From positions 1 to 61,450 of the forward strand of contig MVRK01000023.1 of assembly GCA_002067365.1 (NCBI GenBank): 61,450 nt of DNA, written 5' to 3'. This DNA is from Methanosaeta sp. PtaU1.Bin060. GTDB taxonomy: Archaea; Halobacteriota; Methanosarcinia; Methanotrichales; Methanotrichaceae. Made by a program: the position numbers and the translations under genes. Shown in pieces: positions 1 through 9,487 of this stretch (within the stretch, counting starts at the first letter, position 1; each line of letters starts with the position of its first letter). The notes under the pieces were generated by a model. It was not told the DNA's origin. It was given only the letters and a program-made list of their open reading frames with translations, and searched no databases.

Positions 1-2
1 AT

Positions 3-710
3 GCTTCTGAAACACCGGAGGGAAAATATGTCAGCGGGACCCGCAGCGGTGATGCCAATGAGGGTTATGCCAACGAGGGCTATGCCAACGAGGGCTATGC
101 CAACGAGGGTTATGCCAATAGTGGCTATGCCAATGAGGGTTATGCCAACGGGGGATATGCCAATGAGGATTATGCCAACGGGGGATATGCCAATGAGGGT
201 TATGCCAACGGGGGATATGCCAATGGAGGCTATGCCAACGGGGGATATGCCAATGAAAACAATGGCAAGGAAACAGCCGAAGAGCCTCGCATAGAGACGT
301 CCGCCGTACCAGGGGGAGAGAGCATTGTGATCTTCGACAACTGGAACATCGATGGTGTGAGCAACAATCCCTCCTGTAATCCCAGCTTCACCATCACAAG
401 CTCTCAGAAGATCACATATATCGACAGCTATCACTGGAACTACGGATACGGCACAGCCGAGCCGGGAATGATATCTCTTGTCAAAGAAGACGGCACTGAA
501 CTCGGACCCTGGCAGGCGGAGGGCCAGCCCGGCATGAACGGCGTTCCCAATGCTTACTGGATAGTTCATCCCTATATGGTGATCCCTGCAGGAACCTATG
601 TGATCCTGAACTCCGATCAGGAGACCTGGTCGCAGAACTCTGCCTCTGGAGGCTGCGGATTTAGCAAGGTCCAGGGCTACCCGGATCAATCTCAGCCATC
701 GAGGTGGTAA
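3..710 (+). CDS. C-terminal part of a secreted-type protein with YANEG pentapeptide repeats (5' end outside window)
   Basis: The frame is open from base 3 and runs through the repeat into a globular C-terminal part ending with TAA at 708-710, so the gene begins before the window. Fourteen 5-residue units of the form Y-A-N-[E/G]-G are encoded at 51-260. After a short acidic linker, about 130 residues rich in Trp, Tyr, Gly, Asn and Ser follow, with an IVIFDNWNI start and two cysteines near the end (GGCGF). This composition resembles extracellular archaeal beta-sandwich domains, but I recognise no named family. Function is unknown; a cell-surface or sheath role is inference. Confidence 0.75.
   Translation, partial: ASETPEGKYVSGTRSGDANEGYANEGYANEGYANEGYANSGYANEGYANGGYANEDYANGGYANEGYANGGYANGGYANGGYANENNGKETAEEPRIETSAVPGGESIVIFDNWNIDGVSNNPSCNPSFTITSSQKITYIDSYHWNYGYGTAEPGMISLVKEDGTELGPWQAEGQPGMNGVPNAYWIVHPYMVIPAGTYVILNSDQETWSQNSASGGCGFSKVQGYPDQSQPSRW
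51..260 (+). repeat. Tandem 15-bp repeat, 14 units
   Basis: Units of the type TATGCCAAYGRGGGN repeat 14 times in phase with the coding frame, giving Y-A-N-E/G-G. Neighbouring units differ mainly at the fourth codon (GAG or GGG/GGA) and in synonymous positions, as expected of a slippage-prone coding minisatellite. Confidence 0.95.
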
Positions 711-909
711 AAAGAAGTATTGATTTCAAAATGAGATGAGATCCGGAAGAAGAAATTTAGACGAGGGGCACTGAGATTCTCGTGCTGCTCGTCTCTTTTG
801 TCTCAAGCCATTATTGCCATTCTTCAGAGATATTTTGCATCCCGCATGAGAGCAGCATGAAAGTTTTCCGTGAGGATCATCACAGCATGCAGGGCGCTCT
901 CATTGATTA

Positions 910-1830
910 TCAGATGCGGCTTAACTCCTTTTTCCTGAAACTCCATATGCCATCCACATGCACCCTCTCCGGCATTCCCCCGAAACTCGCCTGCAGGATC
1001 AGCTCGCCTAATGACTCACGCATCACCTTCGCAATCCCGATGATCGATGTCGTCGGCCTGGCATTCACATCCACCACCCGCGCCTGATCCCCCAGAACGA
1101 AGTCGATGCCCGCATACCCCCGCAGGCCCAGCGCCGCAGCAGCCTTCCTCACCGCCTCCCAGATCTCGTCAGCGCGGGGTGTAGGGTAGGGCACCTCGCT
1201 CCCCTCGTAGCCCATGCCGTCCCCCTCGAACTCGATGAGCTGCCGGTTGATGGTCAGAGGCAAAAAACTATCCTGACCAACGATGAAGCTTGCACTCAGG
1301 TGCAGGCCCTCGTAGTATCGAGTGACGATCTCGTTTTGGCCCGCCCTGGCAGTGGATGTGATGCGCACCCCCTCCGAGCCGCAGCCGCTGCGGGGCTTGA
1401 TCACATAGCGATGGCAGCCCTTCTCGCAGGGCTCGGGCCCCGGCACGATCTCTGCTACTGGAACGCCTGCGTCCTTCAGCCGCTCTGTGGAGAGCAGCTT
1501 GTCGGCACAGAGCCTCGCCGCCTCGGGGCTGCAGCCCAGGTTCACTGTGCTCTCTTCGAGGACCTTCAAGAGATGGGGCTGCAGTTCGTCGGGCGCCATG
1601 AGAAGTCCCGCATCAGCCCGGGCCGAGGCCGGTAACTTCTCGAAATCCTCATGGCCTCTCAAAAAAACCGGCTGGCCAGCGGCGATCGTCGGGCCTGAGG
1701 TGGGGTAGATCACGCTGTGCCCTGCTCTCTCGAAGCTCTCGGCGAGCGCGTAGAGCATCGCCCTGCCCTCCAGCTCGCAGGTGCCGCCCAGTCCGAGGGC
1801 GGAGGCGTACTCAGCCACCAGGATCTTCAT
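910..1830 (-). CDS. mfnD: ATP-grasp ligase, probable tyramine--L-glutamate ligase (methanofuran biosynthesis)
   Basis: 306 residues with an ATP-grasp layout: N-terminal preATP-grasp (MKILVAEYAS), a central ATP-binding part with YVIKPRSGCGSEGVR, and a C-terminal metal/ATP part ending FVLGDQARVVDVNARPTTS. It fits COG1821, the family of MfnD, which joins glutamate to tyramine for the methanofuran tail. It starts 7 bp after the proS stop, so it is probably the last gene of spoIIM-proS-mfnD. A methanofuran role fits the fwd operon in the same window, because Fwd uses methanofuran. Other ATP-grasp ligases of COG1821 cannot be excluded from sequence alone. Confidence 0.75.
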   Translation of the reverse strand: MKILVAEYASALGLGGTCELEGRAMLYALAESFERAGHSVIYPTSGPTIAAGQPVFLRGHEDFEKLPASARADAGLLMAPDELQPHLLKVLEESTVNLGCSPEAARLCADKLLSTERLKDAGVPVAEIVPGPEPCEKGCHRYVIKPRSGCGSEGVRITSTARAGQNEIVTRYYEGLHLSASFIVGQDSFLPLTINRQLIEFEGDGMGYEGSEVPYPTPRADEIWEAVRKAAAALGLRGYAGIDFVLGDQARVVDVNARPTTSIIGIAKVMRESLGELILQASFGGMPERVHVDGIWSFRKKELSRI

Positions 1831-1837
1831 ATCTTTC

Positions 1838-3355
1838 TCAGTACTGCCTGGCCATGTACGTGCGTCCCGTGCTCACCCTGCCGCACACGGCACAAGCGGC
1901 CTCAGGGAAGCTCTGGCCCTGCGGCTCGCCCAGAATGTTCGCAGCCACCCGATCCTCCAGCTCGTGCCCGCACTCCTCGTTGCCGCACCAGGGAACCAGG
2001 GCAACTCCGCCCTCTGTCTGCTCTATCGCCTCATCGATGCTCGTGACTTCCTTGATCTTGCCGTCCCGGAACTGCTTTGCCCTCTCGTAGAGGACGGCCT
2101 GCAGCTCATTGGCCTCGCACGCGATTGCGGTCAGAAGATCTTTCAATGGCACTGCTTTCTTGACGCCGTCGCGGCGTGCCAGGGTCACGACACCCTTCTC
2201 GATGTCCCGCGGCCCGACCTCCAGGCGGATAGGCACGCCCTTCATCTCCCACTTGTAGAACTTGGCCCCCGGCCGCTCGTCGCTCGTGTCGAGCCTCGCG
2301 CGCACGCAGGCCGCCTCCAGCTTCTCCAGCAGATTCCTTGAGACCTCCAGAACCTTCTCCTTGTCCCCTAGGAGAATGGGCACTATCACCACCTGCGTCG
2401 GAGCTACCTCCCAGGGCAGCACCAGGCCCCTCTCGTCGCCGTGCACAGAGACCAGGGCGGCGATGCAGCGCTCAGAGATGCCGTAGCAGGTCTGGCTGAT
2501 AAGCTTCTGCTCGCCATTCTCAGCCTCGTAGGTTATCTCGTATGTCCTGGCAAAGGTCGAGCCTAGATGGTGAGCAGTGCCCGCCTGCAGAGTCCTGCCG
2601 TCGGGCATTACCACATCCAGTGCAATGGTGTAGTCGGCTCCGGGGAACTTGTCCCAGGCCGGACGCCGGCTCACCAGGAAGGGGACTGCCAGGCGGCGGT
2701 AGAACTCTGAGTACCTCTCGATGGCCGTCTCGACCTGGGCAGCGGCATCCTCCCATGTGGCATGGGCTGTGTGAGCCTCCTTGAAGGATGTGATCTCCCG
2801 CACGCGGATGAGCGGCCGAGTGTGCTTTGTCTCATACCTGAAGGTGTTGACGATCTGGTAAATGCGCAGGGGCAGGTCGGCGTGCGACCTGATCCAGAGC
2901 TTGAACATGGGATAGATGGCGGTCTCGCTTGTGGGCCGCAGCGCAAGCTTGACATCCAGGGGGGATGTTCCGCCGCTGGTCACCCAGTAGACCTCATCCT
3001 CGAAGCCCTTGATGTGCTGGGCCTCCTTCATGAACTCGTTCTCAGGGATCAGGAGGGGGAACTGGGTCTCCTGGTGGTCAGGGTCCAGAAGCTCTCGGAT
3101 TATGCCGTAGACATTCTTTCTGATGGCGAAGCCGAAGGGAAACCAGACGCACATCCCCTTGACGGGGTAGCGGTTGTCGACGACCTCCGCAGTCATGAGC
3201 AGCTCATGATACCACTCGCTGAAGTCTTCCTTTTTGGGAAGCTTGCTGCTCTGAATCCTGGTGTCCGTCTTTGAATGCGTCTTTGAGTCTGCCTTTGAAT
3301 CCGCCCTGGACTTCTTATTGGGATCAGTCTTGAACTCTAGATTGGAATCAGTCAT
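1838..3355 (-). CDS. proS: Prolyl-tRNA synthetase (archaeal/eukaryotic type)
   Basis: Charges tRNA-Pro. The class II core shows [20 protein letters not shown] and [25 protein letters not shown] (motif 2), then an anticodon-binding domain ([10 protein letters not shown]) and the C-terminal zinc domain with CGNEECGHE and CAVCGR, ending in the typical Tyr (ARQY). 505 residues. The ATG overlaps the spoIIM stop by 4 bp. The first ~40 residues are an unusual hydrophilic extension with repeated DSK/TDSK units before the conserved [11 protein letters not shown] start, so a later start is possible, but no internal ATG precedes the conserved part. Confidence 0.95.
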   Translation of the reverse strand: MTDSNLEFKTDPNKKSRADSKADSKTHSKTDTRIQSSKLPKKEDFSEWYHELLMTAEVVDNRYPVKGMCVWFPFGFAIRKNVYGIIRELLDPDHQETQFPLLIPENEFMKEAQHIKGFEDEVYWVTSGGTSPLDVKLALRPTSETAIYPMFKLWIRSHADLPLRIYQIVNTFRYETKHTRPLIRVREITSFKEAHTAHATWEDAAAQVETAIERYSEFYRRLAVPFLVSRRPAWDKFPGADYTIALDVVMPDGRTLQAGTAHHLGSTFARTYEITYEAENGEQKLISQTCYGISERCIAALVSVHGDERGLVLPWEVAPTQVVIVPILLGDKEKVLEVSRNLLEKLEAACVRARLDTSDERPGAKFYKWEMKGVPIRLEVGPRDIEKGVVTLARRDGVKKAVPLKDLLTAIACEANELQAVLYERAKQFRDGKIKEVTSIDEAIEQTEGGVALVPWCGNEECGHELEDRVAANILGEPQGQSFPEAACAVCGRVSTGRTYMARQY

Positions 3356-3954
3356 GCAACCACCGATAGGATGATGGGTGTGATAAAAGTTTCAATGGCA
3401 GCCGCTAGGAAGAGCAGAGGCGCGAAGAATCGCAGGAGCAAGTGCAACGCCATCCTTGTCTCGCCAGCCAGGTCCTCCTTCTTTCCAAGAATCGTCAGGA
3501 TGAGGAGGTGACCGAGTCGAAAGCCCACTGCAATCCCTATCAGAACAGTGGGAAGCTCTATGATGCCGTGGGGCAGAGTTCCTGCCAGCAGATAGAGGAT
3601 TCCTGCCTTCTGGATGGCGTCATAGGAGACTATGCCGAGCATGATGCCGTTGCTGCTGGCGACTAGCAGTGGCACAAGCCCAAGGCCGAGGCCCAGCAAT
3701 ACCGCCAGAGCGCATGCCAGGAGATTCTTGAGAAATATTATCACCATTATGAGGATCGGAGGCTGGTCGAGGATCCATTTCAGCATCTGCAGCTCCTTCA
3801 TCCAGACCTCTGCAACCTCTGGATCGTGGGCAGCGGCGATGTAGCCCATGACTGCGGCGAGGAAGAAGATCCAGACTGACATGAGGATATAGATGCGAAT
3901 GCGCTTCAGATACGCCAGATCATCATGAAGAGACAAGGGCCTTTCTCCTGTCAC
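3352..3954 (-). CDS. SpoIIM-family (DUF95) integral membrane protein
   Basis: 200 residues, GTG start, with about five hydrophobic segments. The segment [24 protein letters not shown] carries the PHGIxELP signature of the SpoIIM/DUF95 family (COG1300). Archaeal members are widespread; their role is unknown, since the organism does not sporulate, and a membrane-remodelling function is only analogy. First gene of a probable unit with proS (4-bp overlap) and mfnD. Confidence 0.85.
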   Translation of the reverse strand: MTGERPLSLHDDLAYLKRIRIYILMSVWIFFLAAVMGYIAAAHDPEVAEVWMKELQMLKWILDQPPILIMVIIFLKNLLACALAVLLGLGLGLVPLLVASSNGIMLGIVSYDAIQKAGILYLLAGTLPHGIIELPTVLIGIAVGFRLGHLLILTILGKKEDLAGETRMALHLLLRFFAPLLFLAAAIETFITPIILSVVA

Positions 3955-4153
3955 CCATCACTCGGGCATTTATTTAAGGCTGGCGCGGTTTTCAGGGCGA
4001 TCGGCCCTCGATGACATCGGCCCAGTCGAAGGCGTGCTCTCTCTTCACAAGGGGCATGAGGATCTCTTTTGCAGGAGGATAAAGGCAGAAGAAAGTGAAA
4101 AGGTTTATCTCTCAATCCCGCATCGCAATATTGTCCGGAGTGGAGGTTCAAAT

Positions 4154-5137
4154 ATGATCTCGAACAAAAGTCTCTTGCTATGTGTATCTCTATTGGCCTT
4201 GCTCCTCCCCTGCACTGCAGGAGGCAGTGAGGCTGGAGGATACGGTGTAGAGGATGCCCTGAAAGACCTGGGCGCCACGGAATTTTCTGCGGCCCTGGAG
4301 CAGGCGGGCATGAACCAGACCCTCGACAACCAGGGCGTTCTGATCATCGGTAAAGGATCCTTTGTGGTCTTTGCGCCAGATGATGATGCCTTTGCCAACG
4401 CCACAGGGATCGATATCAATGGTCTCTCGGAAAACCAGACGGAGCTCAAGGGATTTCTGGGCTACCACATTATATGGAACGACGGCCTTTTCGACGATAT
4501 CTCTCAGCTCTCGTCCCTGCAGACCCTCCAGGGTGAAAACCTGACCCTTGAGAGCAGCGCGCCTGACAACAGCAGCGGCTCGAACGAGAGCAGCACTGAA
4601 AACGTCAGCCTCCTGAGGGTGAACGGGGCCAATCTCCTCTCATCCAAGAGCTATGACAATGGCGTGGTGTACCTGATCGATGAGGTCCTCGTTCCGGAGA
4701 AGCTGGAGGCCATGGGTGTGGTCGAGGCGTCGAGCGGGCTTGGGGCAAAGAAGTTCGCAGAGGCGGTGCGATCAGCGGACCTCGCCGAGAGGTTGAACGG
4801 CCAGGGTCCGGCGGGGATCGCATCCCTATCGGAGGGACCCTTCACAGTCCTCGCCCCCAGCGATGAGGCATTCTCGGGGGTTCCCAAGGAGACCATGGAT
4901 TCCATCACCAAGAAGGAAGGCGGTTTAAGATCGCTCCTCAGCTACCACGTGATCGACGCAAAGGCGCTGTTCAACAGAACTGATCTGGGCTCAGTCAAGA
5001 CTCTCGAGGGCGGATCGCTGGCAATCGATAACACCACAGGCATGGTCAGCAGCGCCAAGATCCTGAAGTCTGCGAGATACGAAAACGGAATCGTGTACCT
5101 CATAGATCAGGTGCTGGTGCCTATCGGGCTCAGCTAG
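4154..5137 (+). CDS. Secreted protein with two fasciclin (FAS1) domains
   Basis: The ATG at 4154 is chosen over an upstream start because GGAGG lies 7 bp before it and a signal peptide (SLLLCVSLLALLLPCTAGG) follows directly. The mature part has two FAS1 repeats, residues ~35-180 and ~190-325, each with the FTVLAPSDEAF-like block (FVVFAPDDDAFAN and FTVLAPSDEAFSG), an LLSYHVI-like block and a C-terminal NGIVYLIDQVLVP-like strand. FAS1 domains mediate surface adhesion in many organisms. The linker within repeat 1 is rich in N-x-S/T sites, consistent with N-glycosylation. It is divergent from the upstream minus-strand unit. Confidence 0.9.
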   Translation: MISNKSLLLCVSLLALLLPCTAGGSEAGGYGVEDALKDLGATEFSAALEQAGMNQTLDNQGVLIIGKGSFVVFAPDDDAFANATGIDINGLSENQTELKGFLGYHIIWNDGLFDDISQLSSLQTLQGENLTLESSAPDNSSGSNESSTENVSLLRVNGANLLSSKSYDNGVVYLIDEVLVPEKLEAMGVVEASSGLGAKKFAEAVRSADLAERLNGQGPAGIASLSEGPFTVLAPSDEAFSGVPKETMDSITKKEGGLRSLLSYHVIDAKALFNRTDLGSVKTLEGGSLAIDNTTGMVSSAKILKSARYENGIVYLIDQVLVPIGLS

Positions 5138-5156
5138 GTTCATTCTGGCTTCAGCC

Positions 5157-5171
5157 TCTTTTTTCTTTCAT
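5157..5171 (+). terminator. T-rich tract after the fasciclin gene
   Basis: A run of CTTTTTTCTTTC begins about 20 bp after the fasciclin stop. Archaeal RNA polymerase commonly terminates at oligo-T without a hairpin. Confidence 0.45.
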
Positions 5172-5404
5172 AGTCCTCGATCAAACATCGCCTTGCCCAA
5201 TCGAGCTCTTAGGAAGGCGCTATTCCTGCATTGGCTATTGCAGAGCGCCGTGCATGAGGATGATTGGGGCATGAAGACCTTCTTAGTCTAGAAAATCTGA
5301 TACATCCCGATGCCATCAATCCAGATGGACGCGTCGGAGAATTGCGATAAAATATTTGCGGGAATTTAATCCCGCATTCATGAGTCTTAAGCCACGTCTC
5401 GCAG

Positions 5405-6019
5405 CTACTTGACGGGGCATATGGGCAATACGACTTTTTTATAGACCTCGTTCAGCACCTGGGCAGCAGCGGCATAAATCGCTGTAAATCCGCAGAAGAT
5501 CCCTTCATAGCCTGTAATTGTGGCGATTGATGCACTCCCTGTGTAGTCCCTAAGGGCGAGAAGCCAGAAGAGTATAGTCAAAGTGCCGAACACCACCTGA
5601 AGGGCGCGATTTACTCGGAGTGTGCCTATGAACATGTAGAACGTGAAGAGTCCCCACATGAAGAAATAGGCTATCAGAGAATTATTCGAAGGTGCATCCC
5701 ACCATCCATACTTTGGCATCAATAAGAGGAATACCAGCGAAAGCCAGAACAAGCCATAAGAGGTGAATGCCGTTGTCCCGAAGGTATTCCCCTTCTTCCA
5801 TTCCATGATGCCAGCGATAACCTGAGCAAGGCCGCCGTAGAAGATGCCCATGGCCAAGATCATAGTGTCCACGGGGAACCAGCCGGCGTTTGCCATGTTC
5901 AAGAGGACAGTCGTCATACCGAAACCCATCAAGCCAAGGGGTGCTGGGTTAGATGATTTATCGGTAACCTCGACTGGCCCCAAGTGCATTATATCTCTCG
6001 ACCTAATTTCCTCCGCCAT
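5405..6019 (-). CDS. aceP: AceTr-family acetate uptake transporter (GPR1/FUN34/YaaH)
   Basis: 204 residues with six predicted membrane helices. The family signature [14 protein letters not shown] is at residues ~24-37, and [25 protein letters not shown] follows, as in YaaH/SatP and methanosarcinal AceP. It moves acetate, probably with protons, across the membrane, which fits an acetoclastic lifestyle. An AGGAGGG ribosome-binding site sits 8 bp before the ATG at 6019. It stands alone, behind an unusually long AT-rich leader region (6020-6548). Confidence 0.9.
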   Translation of the reverse strand: MAEEIRSRDIMHLGPVEVTDKSSNPAPLGLMGFGMTTVLLNMANAGWFPVDTMILAMGIFYGGLAQVIAGIMEWKKGNTFGTTAFTSYGLFWLSLVFLLLMPKYGWWDAPSNNSLIAYFFMWGLFTFYMFIGTLRVNRALQVVFGTLTILFWLLALRDYTGSASIATITGYEGIFCGFTAIYAAAAQVLNEVYKKVVLPICPVK

Positions 6020-6548
6020 CCGTTGACCCTCCTAAATAGATAATATACCTTAAAGGAAAACCATCCATCATTTACAATTACTAACAATTATCCATCCCAA
6101 TTCTACACTATTAATAATTCATGGATCACCTCTTAACAATAAGTTACTCATTATCACTTATAAACATTCTGGGTCGCGTGTACCTTATCTTTGGATTGAG
6201 CCTCCGAAGTTCGGCGGGGATTCGGTCATGGGTACCTGAAATCCTCACTAAAATCAATGCAGGCTCTCTTCCAGCATAAAAGACCAATGCATCAGACGAT
6301 GGCGCTTTTTCGGCAGGGGACATATGCGGCCTGCCATCACATTTTTGCAAAATCCTTCGGCTTTTTTTATAGCCGTAATATGTCTAATTGTTGCCTAATT
6401 AATCCACCTCATAATTACACAATTGATACTGGCAATATTATTAATCCAATTGATTATGATAATGTATCGCGAAGCACCTTTATCGCGTGGCAATCCGATC
6501 GAGGTATAGAATTGCGAAAGCTGCATCAATATCGTGGGCCATCGAACT
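6020..6548. other. AT-rich region upstream of the acetate transporter, no gene seen
   Basis: This gap lies upstream of aceP and downstream of the DUF460 gene, both on the minus strand, so it need only hold the aceP promoter. A minus-strand TATA-like CTTATAAAC occurs at 6158-6166, which would give a ~110-nt leader. CAATTGAT occurs twice as a direct repeat (6420-6427 and 6447-6454) around palindromic CAATTG cores and could be a regulator site. Short open frames here have no coding character. Confidence 0.5.
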
Positions 6549-8516
6549 TCATCCCTGCCTCAGCTTCTTTTGCTCCTTCTTGCGCTCCGTCCTGTACTCC
6601 TGGAGGATGCTCTCCAGTCGTTCAGCCTGGCGCTCAGCCTTTCTCGCCTTCATCTGCTCTGTCCACCTTGATCTGGCAGCCTCGAGATCTCCGGGCCTGA
6701 CGAAGGGAACGCCCTCGATCCACCGGACTGGAACATCCCTGCCGGTGAAGACGGGTATCCCGTTATCCTGGAAGTGCTCCCTGACCTCCGCTGCCATTTC
6801 GCTGTCCGTGATCACAGCCTCGATCCCCTTCTCGATGAGCAGGTCTGCGGTATTCCTTCCACCGCCGCTGGCGTCCTGCAGAAGAAGGATGTCCCCCTCG
6901 CCCAGGCGCTCCATGGCAGATAGAGATGCCTCGCGGGAAAAGGCATCGAGGATGCTGAGCTTTCTCAAGCCCTCGCGCTCCTCGATCCTCTTGACCTTTT
7001 TCTGGCGCGATATGTCACGCTTCAGTCTCTTGGCGTACTTCCTCTCGGAGCGCAGGAGCGCCCTCAGCCGCCTGATCTCCTTGTCACGGATCTTGATCTC
7101 CTGGTCGCGTTTGATCTCCCTCGCAGCCTTCTCCTTCAGCCGATCAAGCCTGGCGTTCGCCATCCTCACCAGGGCATCCTTCTGTGACAGCTCGGCCCTG
7201 ATCTCGTCCACATATGCCCGAAGGGTCCTGACCTGCTCTGCAAGCTGCTGGTTGCGGCTCTTCAATGAGGAGGTCTCTGCCGTCTCGCCTGCAGCAGCCG
7301 CCTCAGGCAGTCTCGCCTGCTTTTCCTCCTCTTTTGAGGCGGGCACCTCCTCGAACTCTGCCACTGCATTCTCGATGGAATAGCCCTTCACAACCAGTGC
7401 CTTGACCTCGTCCGGGTCCACCTCAGGCGGCACCTTCTTCTCAACAAGCTGGAACTTGTTCCTGTATCTCTTGAAGGCGCTAGACGCTGCCGCCAATGCA
7501 TCGCGCTCGTGGTCGTTCTTGTAGCCGAACTCCCGCGCGAGGGCGATCTTCTCCTCGGCGGGCACGTCCGAGCCCGGAGAAAAGAGGACGGCATTGAAGG
7601 CCCTCTTCACCTTTTCGACTGCTCCTGGTGTCGGAAAGACGTCAGTCGCGATGATGAGCGGCCTTCCCCGCGCAGCGATCCACTCCACCACATCCGATGA
7701 GGAGAGGGCCCGTGCGCTCGTCAGGTCTATCAGATCGCCCTTAAGGCTCAGGGCAGCAATGCCGGTCGTCGTCCCAGGGTCGAGGCCTACAATGATGTAG
7801 CCCCTCCTCTGGAGGATGGGCTTGAACTGCAGCTGCGGCCTCTCGATCCTCTGCACCTTGATCTGGGCATCGCTGTAGTATCCGGGGTTTATGTGCACCC
7901 TCTCGCGCGGTGCCTCCACAACGAACTCCGCGCGGGTGTAGCCGCCGAGCCCCTCGACAGTGCGACAGGTGAAATCGAGGCCTGCGTCGCATAGCTGCTT
8001 CTCCACCTCGCGAGCCAGGCCCTTCACAGCGCCGTGGATCTTGCGATGGTAGCGGTTCTGGCTCCATCCTCCCCGCCCGGGCGAGCGGCGGCGGCTAACC
8101 TTTATCCATGTCCTGTCCTCGAAGGCCGAGAGGGCAGCGCCGACGCCCTTCGCAGCCAGCCTGGCGCAGGCCTCGGCCTCCTGCAGAGGGTTTGTCCTGT
8201 CGAATGTTATGCCGTGCCATCTGGCCACCCTGATCAGGGACTCTGGCCTCTCGCCGCCTGTCACCTGCACCAGCCTTGTGGAGGGCGGCAGGCGATGCAA
8301 TAGGGCGATGAGGTCCTTTCGGCCAGCGGCAAGCTCATGGACATTGTCCATGGCAACGATCTCCGGCTGGCGCTCCCTGATGAGCCTGATCAGCTTGTGT
8401 CTGCTGATCATGTGGTGGCTCGAAGTTGCGTCGCCGTTCAGGATAAAGAGCGAGTAGCTGGGTGCCTGGCGGCTGCTGGGCGAGCCGCTGGCGATATCGA
8501 CGCCAAAGACTGTCAA
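6549..8516 (-). CDS. DUF460 / COG2433 protein, RNase H-like fold with coiled coil
   Basis: 655 residues, TTG start preceded by GGAGGGG at 8 bp and lying 1 bp after the RIO2 stop. A second RNase H-like segment (YIIVGLDPGTTTGIAAL, about residue 245) matches the RuvC/YqgF-like fold of COG2433; a long acidic-basic coiled coil (~400-520) and a C-terminal domain (~530-655) follow. The family is an uncharacterised archaeal core protein, presumably nucleic-acid acting. Coupling to a RIO2 kinase suggests a role in RNA or ribosome processing, which is inference. Confidence 0.85.
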   Translation of the reverse strand: MTVFGVDIASGSPSSRQAPSYSLFILNGDATSSHHMISRHKLIRLIRERQPEIVAMDNVHELAAGRKDLIALLHRLPPSTRLVQVTGGERPESLIRVARWHGITFDRTNPLQEAEACARLAAKGVGAALSAFEDRTWIKVSRRRSPGRGGWSQNRYHRKIHGAVKGLAREVEKQLCDAGLDFTCRTVEGLGGYTRAEFVVEAPRERVHINPGYYSDAQIKVQRIERPQLQFKPILQRRGYIIVGLDPGTTTGIAALSLKGDLIDLTSARALSSSDVVEWIAARGRPLIIATDVFPTPGAVEKVKRAFNAVLFSPGSDVPAEEKIALAREFGYKNDHERDALAAASSAFKRYRNKFQLVEKKVPPEVDPDEVKALVVKGYSIENAVAEFEEVPASKEEEKQARLPEAAAAGETAETSSLKSRNQQLAEQVRTLRAYVDEIRAELSQKDALVRMANARLDRLKEKAAREIKRDQEIKIRDKEIRRLRALLRSERKYAKRLKRDISRQKKVKRIEEREGLRKLSILDAFSREASLSAMERLGEGDILLLQDASGGGRNTADLLIEKGIEAVITDSEMAAEVREHFQDNGIPVFTGRDVPVRWIEGVPFVRPGDLEAARSRWTEQMKARKAERQAERLESILQEYRTERKKEQKKLRQG

Positions 8517-8517
8517 C

Positions 8518-9405
8518 TCATGACCCCTCCAGAGGAGCCTTCACCGCGGCGAGGGCCTCATCCAGGGACTTCTGGAGCTTGTATTTGCGCGAAAAGAAGC
8601 GCAGCACATTGGAAACGTCTCGCCCGAGAAGCTCATCTGCATGAGGGTGGGTGGTGGCCACGGCCTGGGGCCAGTCGATGATCTTTGGTCCCACTGCGGT
8701 TACTATTATGTTGAACTCGCTCAGGTCGGCATGAATTACGCCCAGGCACCAGGCTTTTCGCACCTGCTCCAGGATATTATCTAGGGCATTTTCCGGGTCC
8801 GAGAGGGTTATCCTGTTGAGCTGGCAGCCCTCTAGAAACTCCATCGCCAGGGCGTGCCTGGAGAGGGCGACGGGCCTTGGAACGGCGACTGCGGGATAAA
8901 GCGTCTGCATGACCTGAAACTCATGGCGGGCGGCCAGGGCTGCTGCATAGAGCCAGGGCACGCGGGGCAGGTCTGTCAGATGCTCTCGAACGCGGCGGAC
9001 ATGCTTGAAGCTGGTCCTGCCCTGGCGGTGGAACTTGATGGCCAGGGGGATCTCGCCCAGGGCCTCATAGACAACAGACTCCTTGCCGACGCCGATTCGC
9101 TCCCCGATGCTTTTGACTGAGTCGCGCTTCACAAAATCCGAGAGGGCCAGGAGATCATAGGCATCGAACTCTATCTGGTATCCCTCATAGGCCAGGGCCT
9201 CCCGCCTGATCAGCTTCTTCTTGAAAAGAAGGCCAAGCCTGTACTCGGCCTTTTTGCCCGTGAGGCCTGAGAGGCGCGCAATCTCGGGAAGAGGTACCCA
9301 CTCGTGGTCCCTCATCCCAAGCTCGATGGCAGAGAGGAGAGAGAAGTCCTCACGCTCTAGCCCAAGAAATGCTTCTGCGAGATTTTCCACAAAGTCAGAT
9401 AGCAC
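8518..9405 (-). CDS. rio2: RIO2-type serine protein kinase
   Basis: 295 residues from a GTG start. The N-terminal winged helix (~1-85: YRLGLLFKKKLIRR) is diagnostic of RIO2. The RIO kinase core shows IGVGKESVVYEA (nucleotide loop), AIKFHRQGRTSFK, the catalytic GVIHADLSEFNIIV and the metal-binding PKIIDWPQAV. RIO2 acts in late maturation of the small ribosomal subunit. It is co-transcribed with the DUF460 gene. RIO1 and Dim2, which act in the same process, are at 26.3-27.8 kb. Confidence 0.95.
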   Translation of the reverse strand: MLSDFVENLAEAFLGLEREDFSLLSAIELGMRDHEWVPLPEIARLSGLTGKKAEYRLGLLFKKKLIRREALAYEGYQIEFDAYDLLALSDFVKRDSVKSIGERIGVGKESVVYEALGEIPLAIKFHRQGRTSFKHVRRVREHLTDLPRVPWLYAAALAARHEFQVMQTLYPAVAVPRPVALSRHALAMEFLEGCQLNRITLSDPENALDNILEQVRKAWCLGVIHADLSEFNIIVTAVGPKIIDWPQAVATTHPHADELLGRDVSNVLRFFSRKYKLQKSLDEALAAVKAPLEGS

Positions 9406-9466
9406 TCTTTTTGGCTAAAGCTTTACCTCTCTATGCCACTCGTCTCCTTCTCTTTTGCCTCTTTCA

Positions 9467-9487
9467 GTTCTTCTTCTTCTTCTTCCT
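9467..9487. repeat. Short TTC/GAA microsatellite
   Basis: Six to seven TTC triplets follow directly after the stop codon of the dehydrogenase gene (minus-strand GAAGAA...). It is non-coding. Confidence 0.7.

Noticed and set aside
1-294. Open frame starting at base 1 with AMPTR/GDMPM repeats
   Set aside because: It is a shifted reading of the tandem repeat. The true frame is the one that continues through 260 into the Trp-rich domain ending at 710.
6257-7383. Plus-strand open frames over the DUF460 3' part and the aceP leader
   Set aside because: They mirror the DUF460 gene and its flank and have no motif or ribosome-binding site.
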